A DNA stretch of 45,424 bases from NCBI GenBank assembly GCA_002840985.1, contig PHDM01000009.1, forward strand, positions 1 to 45,424. Direction: 5' to 3'. Made by a program: the position numbers and the translations under genes. The notes below the pieces were generated by a model. It was given only the letters and a program-made list of their open reading frames with translations. It was not told where the DNA came from and searched no databases. Source of the DNA: Bacteroidetes bacterium HGW-Bacteroidetes-17. GTDB taxonomy: Bacteria; Bacteroidota; Bacteroidia; Bacteroidales; GCA-2711565. Shown here one piece after another: positions 35,424 to 43,581 of the stretch; the first letter of the stretch is position 1, and every line of letters begins with the position of its first letter.

Positions 35424-36317
35424 TTATTGTCTCTGCGGAGTTCCTCCCAAATTTAATCTTAATGCTTCAAAAAGCCGAAACGCTTGAACGACATAAAAAA
35501 ATAGGTATATTTTTAATAGAGATATATTATTAGATGTTCTAATTCCATTAACAATTATTTTTCTTCTCTCTTTAATTGCATTCTTTTCCATAAGTAAAAC
35601 AGAAAATCCATTTTTCCCTTTAGACTTAAAACGGATGAACTCACCTCCGACAGTCCGAATATTTTTTTTAATTATTGAAAAGGCAGTCGAACGAGCAGGA
35701 TGGAATACGATTACATCTTTTTCAAAAAATAATTTATATCCATTCTTTGTTGCTCTTTCACCCCATTCTCTATCCCCACCACTATAAAAGGTTGTATTAA
35801 AATTTCCGCATTCGACAAATATGTGCTTAGGGACTACAAAATTAGCAGTTACTGCAAAGCCATAATTTATGACATAAAATTCCTGCCGCAAGTGAATGGT
35901 GCTATCATAGAATTCAAACAAATTTGGTTGATTCAATTTTTGATAAGTGAAAATAATATTTCCAGCAACGGCAGATGTTAAATTTCGGGTTTGTAATACT
36001 GTAACAGCATTTTTTAGCCAATCTGAATCAGGTAAGCAATCACTATCAGTAAACGCTAAAACTTCCCCTTTCGCAATTTCAATTCCCTTGTTTCTTGCTG
36101 CATAAGAACCGAATTTATTTTCATGGAGTATTATAACTTCATTATTGGATTTTAGTTTTTCTTTGAGTATTGGAATTTCATTATTATCAATTACAAGTAT
36201 TTCAATTTTGCTTTTTGAATAGCTTTGATTATTTAAAGCATTTAGGCACTTTAATAATTGTAATTCCGATTTACCATAAAATGGAATTATTATACTGACC
36301 GTTGGAAATTGTGACAT
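35424..36317 (-). CDS. Family 2 glycosyltransferase
   Basis: 297 residues: PTVSIIIPFYGKSELQLLKCLNAL, EILVIDNNE, SYAARNKGIEIAKGEVLAFTDSDCLPD with DSD, and GGDREWGERATKNGYKLFFEKD. It belongs to the same broad subfamily as the 34509 gene but is clearly different in sequence. A C-terminal hydrophobic stretch (LLKIYLFFYVVQAFRLFEAL) may bind the membrane. Confidence 0.85.
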   Translation of the reverse strand: MSQFPTVSIIIPFYGKSELQLLKCLNALNNQSYSKSKIEILVIDNNEIPILKEKLKSNNEVIILHENKFGSYAARNKGIEIAKGEVLAFTDSDCLPDSDWLKNAVTVLQTRNLTSAVAGNIIFTYQKLNQPNLFEFYDSTIHLRQEFYVINYGFAVTANFVVPKHIFVECGNFNTTFYSGGDREWGERATKNGYKLFFEKDVIVFHPARSTAFSIIKKNIRTVGGEFIRFKSKGKNGFSVLLMEKNAIKERRKIIVNGIRTSNNISLLKIYLFFYVVQAFRLFEALRLNLGGTPQRQ

Positions 36318-36342
36318 TGGTTATTTTTAAGACATCTCTATT

Positions 36343-37281
36343 CTATTGCAAGTATTCATTAAATATGTCCAATTTGCCTTGGAGAGATTTTGGAGAATTT
36401 GGATGCAGGACGATAATTGAATTACGATCTAAAGAGACAAATTTATGACGCCAGAAAGTTGTTGCAGGTAATGCTTCAAGACTAATCTCAGTTTTAGGTA
36501 ATCTCCCATAAATACTTTTGGACGCTATTGATTTGAATTCTGTTGTTAGCATTTCATCTGATTCAAATAAATTTCTATTTAAAGCCCATTCTACATTGTA
36601 TTCCATAAGGGCTAAGTTTAAGGCCAGTTGATCACTTGATACAATCTTTTGAATATTGATAACGCGATTAAGAAGGCTCACAACTTCAGCGGAAGTTCGA
36701 AATGCAACAAATCCACAACATGCAGTAAACCCCCAAATTCTAGCTAAGGGTTTTGGGAAATAAACAACTCGTTGGAAAGCAATCTCATTACTATTCTCTA
36801 AAACAGGCATTGGGTTCTTAATAATTATTGCATCGATATCACATGACAATACATTTACACCAGATTCTAGAAGGAATTTAATAATTTGAGTTCTGCTGTT
36901 AATAAGGGCCATTGCCTTCCCGTTGAAACCTCCAGGATTGTTTTCGGAGGACTTTTCTAATATAATATGATGGAGTTCTATTATAAAATGAGGAATTTTA
37001 AGCTTATGAAGCTTTTCCGCTGTTACAATATCTACAGCAGCAACTGCAAATCTCTTAACACCTGCTTGTATTGCTTGTTGGACCCAAAGTAATCCTAGCT
37101 CAAAATATTCAATTGAAAGAAATGTTAATACAAAATAACTTTCCTCAGAACTATTAAAAGCTAATCGCAGTAAATCTTCCTTATTAAAACGGGGAACAAT
37201 TTCGTCTTTTACCATTATATTTCTCAGTTGATCAGGCCACTCATACCCTTGAATACTCTCTTTCCAAATATTTGTCTGCAT
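36343..37281 (-). CDS. Nucleotide-diphospho-sugar transferase (PF03407-like)
   Basis: About 312 residues from MQTNIWKESIQGYEW; an upstream ATG at 37344 would overlap the neighbouring gene. The core has SYFVLTFLSIEYFELGLLWVQQA, VLSCDIDAIIIKNP with the DxD metal motif, and GFTACCGFVAFR. This pattern is that of the PF03407 family, known from plant arabinosyl/galactosyltransferases and bacterial capsule loci. It probably makes another glycosidic link of the same glycan. Confidence 0.7.
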   Translation of the reverse strand: MQTNIWKESIQGYEWPDQLRNIMVKDEIVPRFNKEDLLRLAFNSSEESYFVLTFLSIEYFELGLLWVQQAIQAGVKRFAVAAVDIVTAEKLHKLKIPHFIIELHHIILEKSSENNPGGFNGKAMALINSRTQIIKFLLESGVNVLSCDIDAIIIKNPMPVLENSNEIAFQRVVYFPKPLARIWGFTACCGFVAFRTSAEVVSLLNRVINIQKIVSSDQLALNLALMEYNVEWALNRNLFESDEMLTTEFKSIASKSIYGRLPKTEISLEALPATTFWRHKFVSLDRNSIIVLHPNSPKSLQGKLDIFNEYLQ

Positions 37282-37315
37282 TGTTTTTGTTATATTGATT
37301 ATATATGTATTCAAA

Positions 37316-38047
37316 TTAAACTGGACTAAAGCCATTTCTTGCATCTGAATGACGAATTACTGGAGGATCACCAGGGCTACCATAAATAAAGGTACCAAGC
37401 TTTTTATGCATGGCTTCTAACTCTTTACCTTCAGGAAGATTCATTTTCCAATGAAATACTTCTTCCATAAAAATCTTTTTGTCTTTAATTTCTGGAAGTA
37501 TTACATTTTCGTAGTAGGAACTGGTGGTCAAATGACTTTGGTCTGACCAACAAGCAGTTCTTGTTAAATTTACATATGGATTTTCATACGCTCCAAAAAG
37601 AGGTCTCCGATCCCAGCCAACAGCTATATTATGGCGTTTATTTAATCGAACATGTTTTACTAAATCATCTTTTTCCAAACATTTTAACACATTATCTAAG
37701 TCAAATTCTCGAATTAATGGTAAATCATGTTGTTGAACAAAAATAAAAGGTGTTTCTATATTTCGAACTGCTATTTCCATAACGCCACTAAGATGCCCCC
37801 ATTCTTCAAGATGAAGAAATTTAATGTTCGAATTTTTTTTATAAAATTTAACAACATTATTTTTGTATTCATTGTATTCTAATATTTCTTGATTGGCTTT
37901 TGGAAAATCAAATACAACTAAAATTCTACTTTGAGCCAATTTTGGAACTAGATTAAGTGAATTAATTGTTGTCTTTAGGTGATTAAATTCTGGCATGCTT
38001 GGGATAGGAGAGGTAGCAATTACAGTGGTGATATTATATTGACTCAT
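37316..38047 (-). CDS. GT-A-like glycosyltransferase (unassigned family)
   Basis: 243 residues from MSQYNITTVIATSPIPSMPEF, which resembles a glycosyltransferase entry strand; the upstream ATG at 38092 would add a dubious hydrophobic tail. FIFVQQHDLPLIREFD carries a QHD in place of a DxD. The C-terminus mentions HWKMNLPEGKELEAMHKKLGTFIYGSPGDPPVIRH. I cannot name the family. The placement among glycosyltransferases makes this role likely. Confidence 0.6.
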   Translation of the reverse strand: MSQYNITTVIATSPIPSMPEFNHLKTTINSLNLVPKLAQSRILVVFDFPKANQEILEYNEYKNNVVKFYKKNSNIKFLHLEEWGHLSGVMEIAVRNIETPFIFVQQHDLPLIREFDLDNVLKCLEKDDLVKHVRLNKRHNIAVGWDRRPLFGAYENPYVNLTRTACWSDQSHLTTSSYYENVILPEIKDKKIFMEEVFHWKMNLPEGKELEAMHKKLGTFIYGSPGDPPVIRHSDARNGFSPV

Positions 38048-38147
38048 GATTATTATAAATATTAACAATTTCCCTTTTTTCGAGTTTTCCAATTGGGAAT
38101 ATTCTTAGTTCATAAAACTTTTTTATAAATGAACGACTAAGTATTTT

Positions 38148-38954
38148 TCATCTAATTACTTTTAAGTCATCAACAAACCCCCATTGTCGATTTTTGTTAA
38201 CAACAAGTTCGTTTTTATTCACCTTGTCAAAGGTGATTTCTTTGTTTATTATTTCAGTAGCCATCCAATCTATATTTTCCATATATTCTGATACTCTATT
38301 TTTAGGAGTATTAATCCTTTTGGTAAAATCAATTTGGTTTCCTGCCCACCACATCATTTTAAAATTAGCGTTCATTGTTCGAATTAAAAGCGAGATATCT
38401 TCCCAACCATATCCTATCAAATCTTCATCATACCCTCCAATCTTCTCAAATTCATTTTTATACATTCCAATCCTTCCATGGGTACGGTATTTCCCTTTGG
38501 AGAACAAAGCTTTCTGCGGACATAGGTACGCTAAATTATTTATATAGGTTGCGAAACCCTTACCTGTATAGTTATCTGCATCAACATTGATCACTATTGA
38601 ATTTGAAGCATTCCTGAAAGCTATATTTCTAGAATGACTTGTCGAATAGAACCTAGGCCTATTGGTTTTTAAATACTTGATTTTACCATTTTTTATATAA
38701 GGATAAATCAAATTCGATGTCATAAATATATCCATATCATCCATGCTATTATAATTCAGAATGACGAACTCCAGATTCGGGTAATCCGCATTGTCAAAAA
38801 TATTTTGAATAAGAGTTTTTTTTAAGTCTTCTGTCCTACCCATACAAACAGTGCATAAGGAAATGCCTTTAAAGGAGTGAACCATTTTGGGTAGTGGGTC
38901 AGATTTGGGACTCCAGATGTTCCATTGATATTTCTTCCAATATGGTTTGTCCAT
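38148..38954 (-). CDS. Galactosyltransferase-C-like glycosyltransferase
   Basis: 268 residues. ISLCTVCMGRTEDLKKTLIQN opens a GT-A fold, followed by SRNIAFRNASNSIVINVDADN with DxD. FEKIGGYDEDLIGYGWEDISLLIRTM matches the C-terminal region of beta-galactosyltransferase family 7 (the GWED motif). It is the best-defined enzyme of the locus as to catalytic motifs, though sugar specificity is not readable. Confidence 0.75.
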   Translation of the reverse strand: MDKPYWKKYQWNIWSPKSDPLPKMVHSFKGISLCTVCMGRTEDLKKTLIQNIFDNADYPNLEFVILNYNSMDDMDIFMTSNLIYPYIKNGKIKYLKTNRPRFYSTSHSRNIAFRNASNSIVINVDADNYTGKGFATYINNLAYLCPQKALFSKGKYRTHGRIGMYKNEFEKIGGYDEDLIGYGWEDISLLIRTMNANFKMMWWAGNQIDFTKRINTPKNRVSEYMENIDWMATEIINKEITFDKVNKNELVVNKNRQWGFVDDLKVIR

Positions 38955-38987
38955 TGTTATTTTTTAATTTTTAAAAATCGTTTTATA

Positions 38988-39785
38988 TTATTGTACGAAT
39001 TGATTTGGGCTGTAGGTTGGATTGTTTGACCATTCTTTAATTTCATACCCAAGAAAGTTGAAGAGTGATTCATTTGATTTTGAATAAATTTCTTTAAGCA
39101 AATCATACGTTTTCTTATTCATCATTTGCGATATTTTTCCATTAAATCTATGCTCAAAATCAGTTGAAAATGGAGCTACGTTTAAAAAGGAAAACATCTT
39201 GTTATATTCCACTTCTTTATTTTTTAGAACGTATTCGGATACGGCAATATGTATATTATCTTCAGAGAAATATTTTAAAAGATTTTGTAATTGCTCGAAG
39301 TAAAATCCCTTTATTATATAACCTTCCCGCCAACAATTGATTTCTGTTTCATTGCAGGAATAAAACTCTTGTTTATAATTAGGCAATTCAAGTTTAGCAA
39401 ATTCATTTAATATAACCTCATCAAAGCTTTTTGATTCATCTTTTTTAATGTAGGCAGCCATTCTCCACTGGGAAAATGCTCTTTCAATTGGACACCGAAG
39501 TAAAATCAATAGTTTTACTTTGGGGTTAACAGTGAAAATGCGTTCATGGCAAATTGTTCGGTGAAATAATTCTGCTGTTTTCTCTCCTACAATTCCTTCT
39601 GACTTTGGTAGTTGTTCAAAATACCAATTTGCTCCTCTGTTCCAATGCTGATTGAAAAATTCGATTTCATACTGTCCGTACTCTGTTATGCCTGAAAAAA
39701 CTGATATGTCGGGATGTTTGTTTAAATTAAAAGCTGCCGCTGTAGTGCCTCCTTTTTGAGCACCAACAATTATGAAATCTATCAT
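38988..39785 (-). CDS. PAPS-dependent sulfotransferase
   Basis: 265 residues. The 5'-phosphosulfate loop is GAQKGGTTAAAFNLNKHPDISV (about residues 8-29) and the 3'-phosphate motif LLILLRCPIERAFSQWRMAAY supplies Arg and Ser. The length and motifs fit heparan N-deacetylase/N-sulfotransferase-type domains of bacterial capsule loci. It transfers sulfate from PAPS, made by the APS kinase at 31535, onto a sugar. It overlaps the GT8 gene by 4 bp. Confidence 0.87.
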   Translation of the reverse strand: MIDFIIVGAQKGGTTAAAFNLNKHPDISVFSGITEYGQYEIEFFNQHWNRGANWYFEQLPKSEGIVGEKTAELFHRTICHERIFTVNPKVKLLILLRCPIERAFSQWRMAAYIKKDESKSFDEVILNEFAKLELPNYKQEFYSCNETEINCWREGYIIKGFYFEQLQNLLKYFSEDNIHIAVSEYVLKNKEVEYNKMFSFLNVAPFSTDFEHRFNGKISQMMNKKTYDLLKEIYSKSNESLFNFLGYEIKEWSNNPTYSPNQFVQ

Positions 39786-40681
39786 TGGTTTAAGTTAATT
39801 GATTTTAGGTTGTCGTATATGTTATTAAAATACGTGGAAGATAGTTTATTTAAATATTCTATAAAAATATTCTCAAAAGGTCCTTCATAATTTGAATGCC
39901 ACGGTTTTGAAGGTCCAGCATAATGAATTATAAATGGTGTTGAACAAACATCTTCAAATTCTTCTTTTGTTAACAGAGAATCTTCCTGCGAAATTAAGTG
40001 ACTTGTGACAGCGTTCCATTTAACATGAATGGGTTCCCACATGTTGTAAAGTATTGCATTTAATCCGTCTTGGTCCCACCACAAAACATGCTCATTAAAT
40101 TCTTTAAGATATTTAATAACCAATTGTGAAATTGAATCTCTTCTCCATAAATTTAGGTTTAACACCATTACACCTGCATTAAAAGTCCTTGTTTCGCTTG
40201 GAATGCCAATTAGTTTATATGAAGGCAATCCTCGTGCTCCACTTACTAAGCCTGAATGTTTTGATGTAAGAGGCACTGCTAATAAATGTTTATGGTCAAC
40301 TTCAAGATTCCATAGTTCTGTTATTGAGGTTTTAACAATTACATCAGCATCTAAAAAAATTACTTTGGAGTATTTTGGGAATTGCTCTTCAATGAGTAAT
40401 CTATAATAGGTGTCAATTGAAATATGCCCATCTACTTTAAGCTCTTTTATTCCATCGTCCTTTACAATAACCCAGTTCAATTCTAAAATATTTGATTTAA
40501 TGGAATTGTTGATTTGGTTTATTGCTTCTTTGTTAAGGTCCTTGATTAGTATGTAGACCTTGATTTTTGCTTTAGCATTAAGATTTGTCTCAACAGACTT
40601 TAGCATAACCGCAAGTGCTAAAACATAACCATCATTAGCAATAGTTACGATAACTGGATATGGATTATTATCATTTGCCAT
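39782..40681 (-). CDS. Family 8 glycosyltransferase
   Basis: 299 residues: PVIVTIANDGYVLALAVMLKSVETN, SKVIFLDADVIVKTSITELWNLE with the DAD metal motif, TFNAGVMVLNLNLWRR, and WWDQDGLNAILYNMW with the HYAGPSKPW end that binds the donor. These are the hallmarks of GT8 (LgtC/glycogenin-type retaining enzymes, UDP-glucose or UDP-galactose donors). The gene overlaps its neighbour upstream by 11 bp. Confidence 0.9.
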   Translation of the reverse strand: MANDNNPYPVIVTIANDGYVLALAVMLKSVETNLNAKAKIKVYILIKDLNKEAINQINNSIKSNILELNWVIVKDDGIKELKVDGHISIDTYYRLLIEEQFPKYSKVIFLDADVIVKTSITELWNLEVDHKHLLAVPLTSKHSGLVSGARGLPSYKLIGIPSETRTFNAGVMVLNLNLWRRDSISQLVIKYLKEFNEHVLWWDQDGLNAILYNMWEPIHVKWNAVTSHLISQEDSLLTKEEFEDVCSTPFIIHYAGPSKPWHSNYEGPFENIFIEYLNKLSSTYFNNIYDNLKSINLNQ

Positions 40682-41441
40682 TAAAAAAGTATTCGTTTAC
40701 TTGCTTTGAAGTTTGTATTTGGTTACTAGTAATTTTTTCAATGAAATCTTGATGGTGTTTTACTTTCACATGCATCCCCACTAAACTGTTTGACCATTTT
40801 TTTTCTTTAACAACCAAAGTGTTATATTTTCTACTTAGATAATTTATTTTAAGGTCAAGTTTTTCTATTGCCTTATTCATAGCAGGCTGCTCATAATATT
40901 CTGGATGGTGTCCGATAGAACCGATATAATATCCCAAAGATTTATTCAGCCATTCTTGATGATGTTTTCTATTAGCTATCCACATACCTGTATTAATCCA
41001 TTTGCCAAATTCCAATTTGAGTCCTGAAAATTCTTTGATTTCATTTATGTAATCATTTCTAATTTCAGAAATTGGATGCGAAGCTAAATTTTCTATATGG
41101 TAGTCATCGAATTTACGAAAATCATAGTCTGGATACTGGTTTGGAAAATCAATCTTTAAGACAAAATCATTACATGCAGTTATTAATTTACAATTACTAA
41201 AAATTGTAGGATTCCAAATATTAGTGCAAAACCAATCAGCATCAAAATATAAAATATTGTCATCCTCAACAAAATCAAATGCCTTTAATTTTAGTGATGC
41301 TGGGTGAGTCAGACCACTTTGCAGCAATTCCTTTTCCCCTAAAATTGTTACTTCTAAGCTTGTCATTTCCTGAAAGCACTTTGCAGATAATTTGGCAAGT
41401 GCTTCGTAAATTGGACTTATTCCTATTGTTATCCCAATCAT
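40671..41441 (-). CDS. GT-A/GT8-like glycosyltransferase, first gene of the glycan operon
   Basis: 256 residues with MIGITIGISPIYEALAKLSAKCFQEMT, DDNILYFDADWFCTNIWNP carrying a DAD, and WINTGMWIANRKHHQEWLNKSLGYYIGS (a NTG motif as in GT8). The family is less clear than for the 39782 gene. The region upstream of its start is non-coding, so the operon promoter should lie between about 41450 and 41650 on the minus strand. Confidence 0.65.
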   Translation of the reverse strand: MIGITIGISPIYEALAKLSAKCFQEMTSLEVTILGEKELLQSGLTHPASLKLKAFDFVEDDNILYFDADWFCTNIWNPTIFSNCKLITACNDFVLKIDFPNQYPDYDFRKFDDYHIENLASHPISEIRNDYINEIKEFSGLKLEFGKWINTGMWIANRKHHQEWLNKSLGYYIGSIGHHPEYYEQPAMNKAIEKLDLKINYLSRKYNTLVVKEKKWSNSLVGMHVKVKHHQDFIEKITSNQIQTSKQVNEYFFNGK

Positions 41442-41759
41442 AGCTTTAAAACTTAAAGGGGTTGTTGTAAGAATGATAATGAAAGGTATTTAAAAGATTG
41501 GAGATTGCACTCTTTTGCTTTTGTGTGGATCAGTGCGTTGGCAGGCAAAAGCAAATGTGAGCAATGTGTGTAGGCATTTTTTTGATTATCTTTAAAATAT
41601 GCTGTCAATGTTGTCCTGTGTTATTAAAAATTGGTATTAAAACCCGTACATTTCAAGTTTGCACTGTCACCATAGCATGACTTATAACTTGTTTATATGC
41701 GATACAACATAGCGTTATATTTATTTTTGTAAATGTATCATTTTTTTATCAAGTGTCAA

Positions 41760-41909
41760 ATGGAGAAACAATATTTTAATATTTTTCGTGCCTATGGTGT
41801 GTGTATTTCAGTGTGCTGCTTTTTTGCCCAAGGCGAAATTTCAAAAAAACATGCAAAATTTTTCATTTTAATTTTACTAAAAAATTCAGGTTTAGAGATT
41901 TCTGGGTGA
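41760..41909 (+). CDS. Possible small ORF (49 aa), Cys/Phe-rich
   Basis: MEKQYFNIFRAYGVCISVCC... and so on to a TGA. A -7 box candidate lies 31 bp upstream, but there is no ribosome site or family match. It may be a degenerate gene end. Confidence 0.25.
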   Translation: MEKQYFNIFRAYGVCISVCCFFAQGEISKKHAKFFILILLKNSGLEISG

Positions 41910-42204
41910 AAATATTTTATCTCATCAGCCTTATCATTTTATATTCCAAAAATTCTGAAAAAATTATCGGTTAAAAGATTGTCCCAAAAAAAACCTTGAA
42001 AACCACTCTTATTACTGAGAAAAAATACGACGACTGTCTCCGGAGACTCCTCCACCGGATCACAGTGAGGACGGTCCCCCGATCAGAATCGAAATTCATT
42101 CTGCACATTTTTCAATGATTTATTGTTCTCAAACTCCTGTCCTGTGGGAAAAGGTCGAATAATAGAATGGATGAAGAAAGAGGTTGTCAAGGGGAACGTC
42201 TAAA

Positions 42205-42236
42205 AACTCATTCTGCACAATGGTGCAGATTGAGTT
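42205..42236. repeat. 14-bp imperfect inverted repeat
   Basis: AACTCATTCTGCAC (42205-42218) and GTGCAGATTGAGTT (42223-42236) pair with one mismatch around AATG. There is no T-run, so it is not a typical terminator. It lies about 150 bp from the end of the recombinase gene and could be a binding or crossover site. Confidence 0.5.
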
Positions 42237-42387
42237 GCATCACAGGAGATCAGGAACAATGTTGGCGAGATGGATCTCATATCCGAAGACCAAAAAAAAG
42301 ACCGTTTATTTGATAGCTAAAATACAGGGGGGGATAAAGGGTTTTAGAGACCAAAAATCCATGAAATATTATTTAGGGGAGGGTTTT

Positions 42388-42954
42388 TTAGTTAAGGTAT
42401 ACATCAATAGATTTGTGAATGCCATTTTTTGAATCCTTCTCTTGTCTCTTTTTTGCTTCTCTAATAATATAGCCTGACTTTTTTCTCTTCTTGGAATCTT
42501 TACTTCCTTTTGGACGACCAGGTATTTTTCCTTGAGCTCTTGAACGGCTTAATCCTTCAATAGTACGCTGACGGATTAGCTCTCTCTCAAATTCTGCAAA
42601 GGCGCAAAGAATTTGAAAATGTAACTTGCCAGAAGCCGAAGAAAAATCGAGATTGTCATTTATACTTATAAATCCAACACCTTTATCAAGCAATTCTTTG
42701 GTGTCAAGTATAAGCTCTGTGCTAGATCTAGCCCATCGGTCAAGTTTATTGACAATTACAGCATCGTATTGGTTTTTCCTCAGTTTCGCCAACAATGCTT
42801 GTTTTACAGGTCTTGTTTTACGGGTCGATTCAATTTCCTCGTAAATATCATAAGTGTATTTTTTGTTTTCTGCATAGTCAACCAGTCTTAGCTTTTGATT
42901 TTCTATTGTTTGTGTCTGGCCACTTACTCTTAGATAGAGAGCTACATGTTTCAT
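42388..42954 (-). CDS. Serine recombinase (resolvase/invertase family)
   Basis: 188 residues. The catalytic Ser is in ALYLRVSGQTQTIENQ, and VNKLDRWARSSTELI, FASGKLHFQILCAFAEFERELIRQRT and GRPKGSKDSKKRKKSGY follow. The last 35 residues are charged and no helix-turn-helix is obvious, so the DNA-binding domain is short or altered. It can resolve cointegrates or invert DNA. Its place just inside the right border links it to the mobile history of the glycan locus. Confidence 0.87.
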   Translation of the reverse strand: MKHVALYLRVSGQTQTIENQKLRLVDYAENKKYTYDIYEEIESTRKTRPVKQALLAKLRKNQYDAVIVNKLDRWARSSTELILDTKELLDKGVGFISINDNLDFSSASGKLHFQILCAFAEFERELIRQRTIEGLSRSRAQGKIPGRPKGSKDSKKRKKSGYIIREAKKRQEKDSKNGIHKSIDVYLN

Positions 42955-43340
42955 AATAAGATAAATTAGTGTTTATAAGCTAATATACAGCTAATTGAAG
43001 AGATGTGCTGCATTTCTTATTAAAAATATAAGCTCATATTCAGCACGTTACATTAATATAATCTAAGATGTTGAGAATCGGAAAATCAACTTAAAAGGGC
43101 ACATTAATATTAGTATATATCTGCGTGTAGAGATGAAGTACTCAGTTATCTTGTGCTATTTTTAATCTTAGCATAAATACACCGCATTTATGATATTCTG
43201 CCTTATTCATAGGGTGTTATTCGCCAAATCATACATTACTTTTTATTAAGATTTAATGTATCACACTTCATGAAGCTAGATAGTATTTTTTGAAGTCAGA
43301 ATGTACAAATTGGGGAAACATTAAGCATATACTTTTTTAG
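42955..43340. other. Intergenic region between recombinase and IS remnant
   Basis: 386 bp of AT-rich sequence; no gene with support. It should contain the recombinase promoter (minus strand). Confidence 0.5.
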
Positions 43341-43490
43341 TTAATGGATTAATTTGCATGTCCCATTCGGAACCCCACAGAATTGAAAGTTATAACAGTG
43401 TTCACTTACGATGTCTTGAACGCACTTGACCACACAATACTTTTTCAAAATCCTACTAATTTGCTCTGGTATGAATCTATTCTTTTTCAT
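43341..43490 (-). pseudogene. Degenerate IS3-family orfA 5' end
   Basis: The frame MKKNRFIPEQISRILKKYCVVKCVQDIVSEHCYNF follows the OrfA consensus MKKSRFTEEQIVRILKE...VQEICREHGISNATFYNW. Similarity is lost at about codon 36 and a stop comes at codon 50, so most of OrfA is gone. It is read toward the glycan locus in the same orientation as the OrfB fragment at 31149. Confidence 0.7.
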
Positions 43491-43557
43491 AATCTACAAT
43501 TTAAAATTAAACTTTTTTGTCTACTTTTAAACTGTTCAGTTTTTCTGGAAGCTTACA
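43341..43557 (-). mobile_element. IS3-family remnant: left end with orfA start
   Basis: Terminus TGTAAGCTTCC (complement of 43547-43557) lies 57 bp before the orfA ATG, the normal layout of an IS3 left end. It is an inverted copy of the terminus at 31086-31096. No 3-5 bp target duplication is seen: the flanks are CTCAG on the left and ACAAA on the right. Confidence 0.7.
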
Positions 43558-43581
43558 ACAAATCAAGGATTAATAATTTTT

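Larger units (their letters stand above)
41442..42387. other. Long intergenic region with repeats and a possible small ORF
   Basis: 946 bp without a clear gene. It holds TATTTTTG (41722-41729), a -7 box candidate, in front of a 49-codon frame (41760). A GC-rich patch follows at about 42025-42085 with the palindrome GTCTCCGGAGAC (42038-42049). TCATTCTGCAC occurs twice (42096 and 42208), the second inside a 14-bp stem-loop. This composition change suggests remnants of inserted DNA. Confidence 0.5.

Noticed and set aside
42184-42432. Plus-strand 82-codon frame (MSRGTSKNSFC...)
   Set aside because: It runs through the inverted repeat and into the 3' end of the recombinase on the other strand, and has no motif.
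31086-43557. A simple transposition of the whole locus by the IS ends
   Set aside because: No target-site duplication is visible and both transposase halves are broken, so recombination or internal replacement is more likely.
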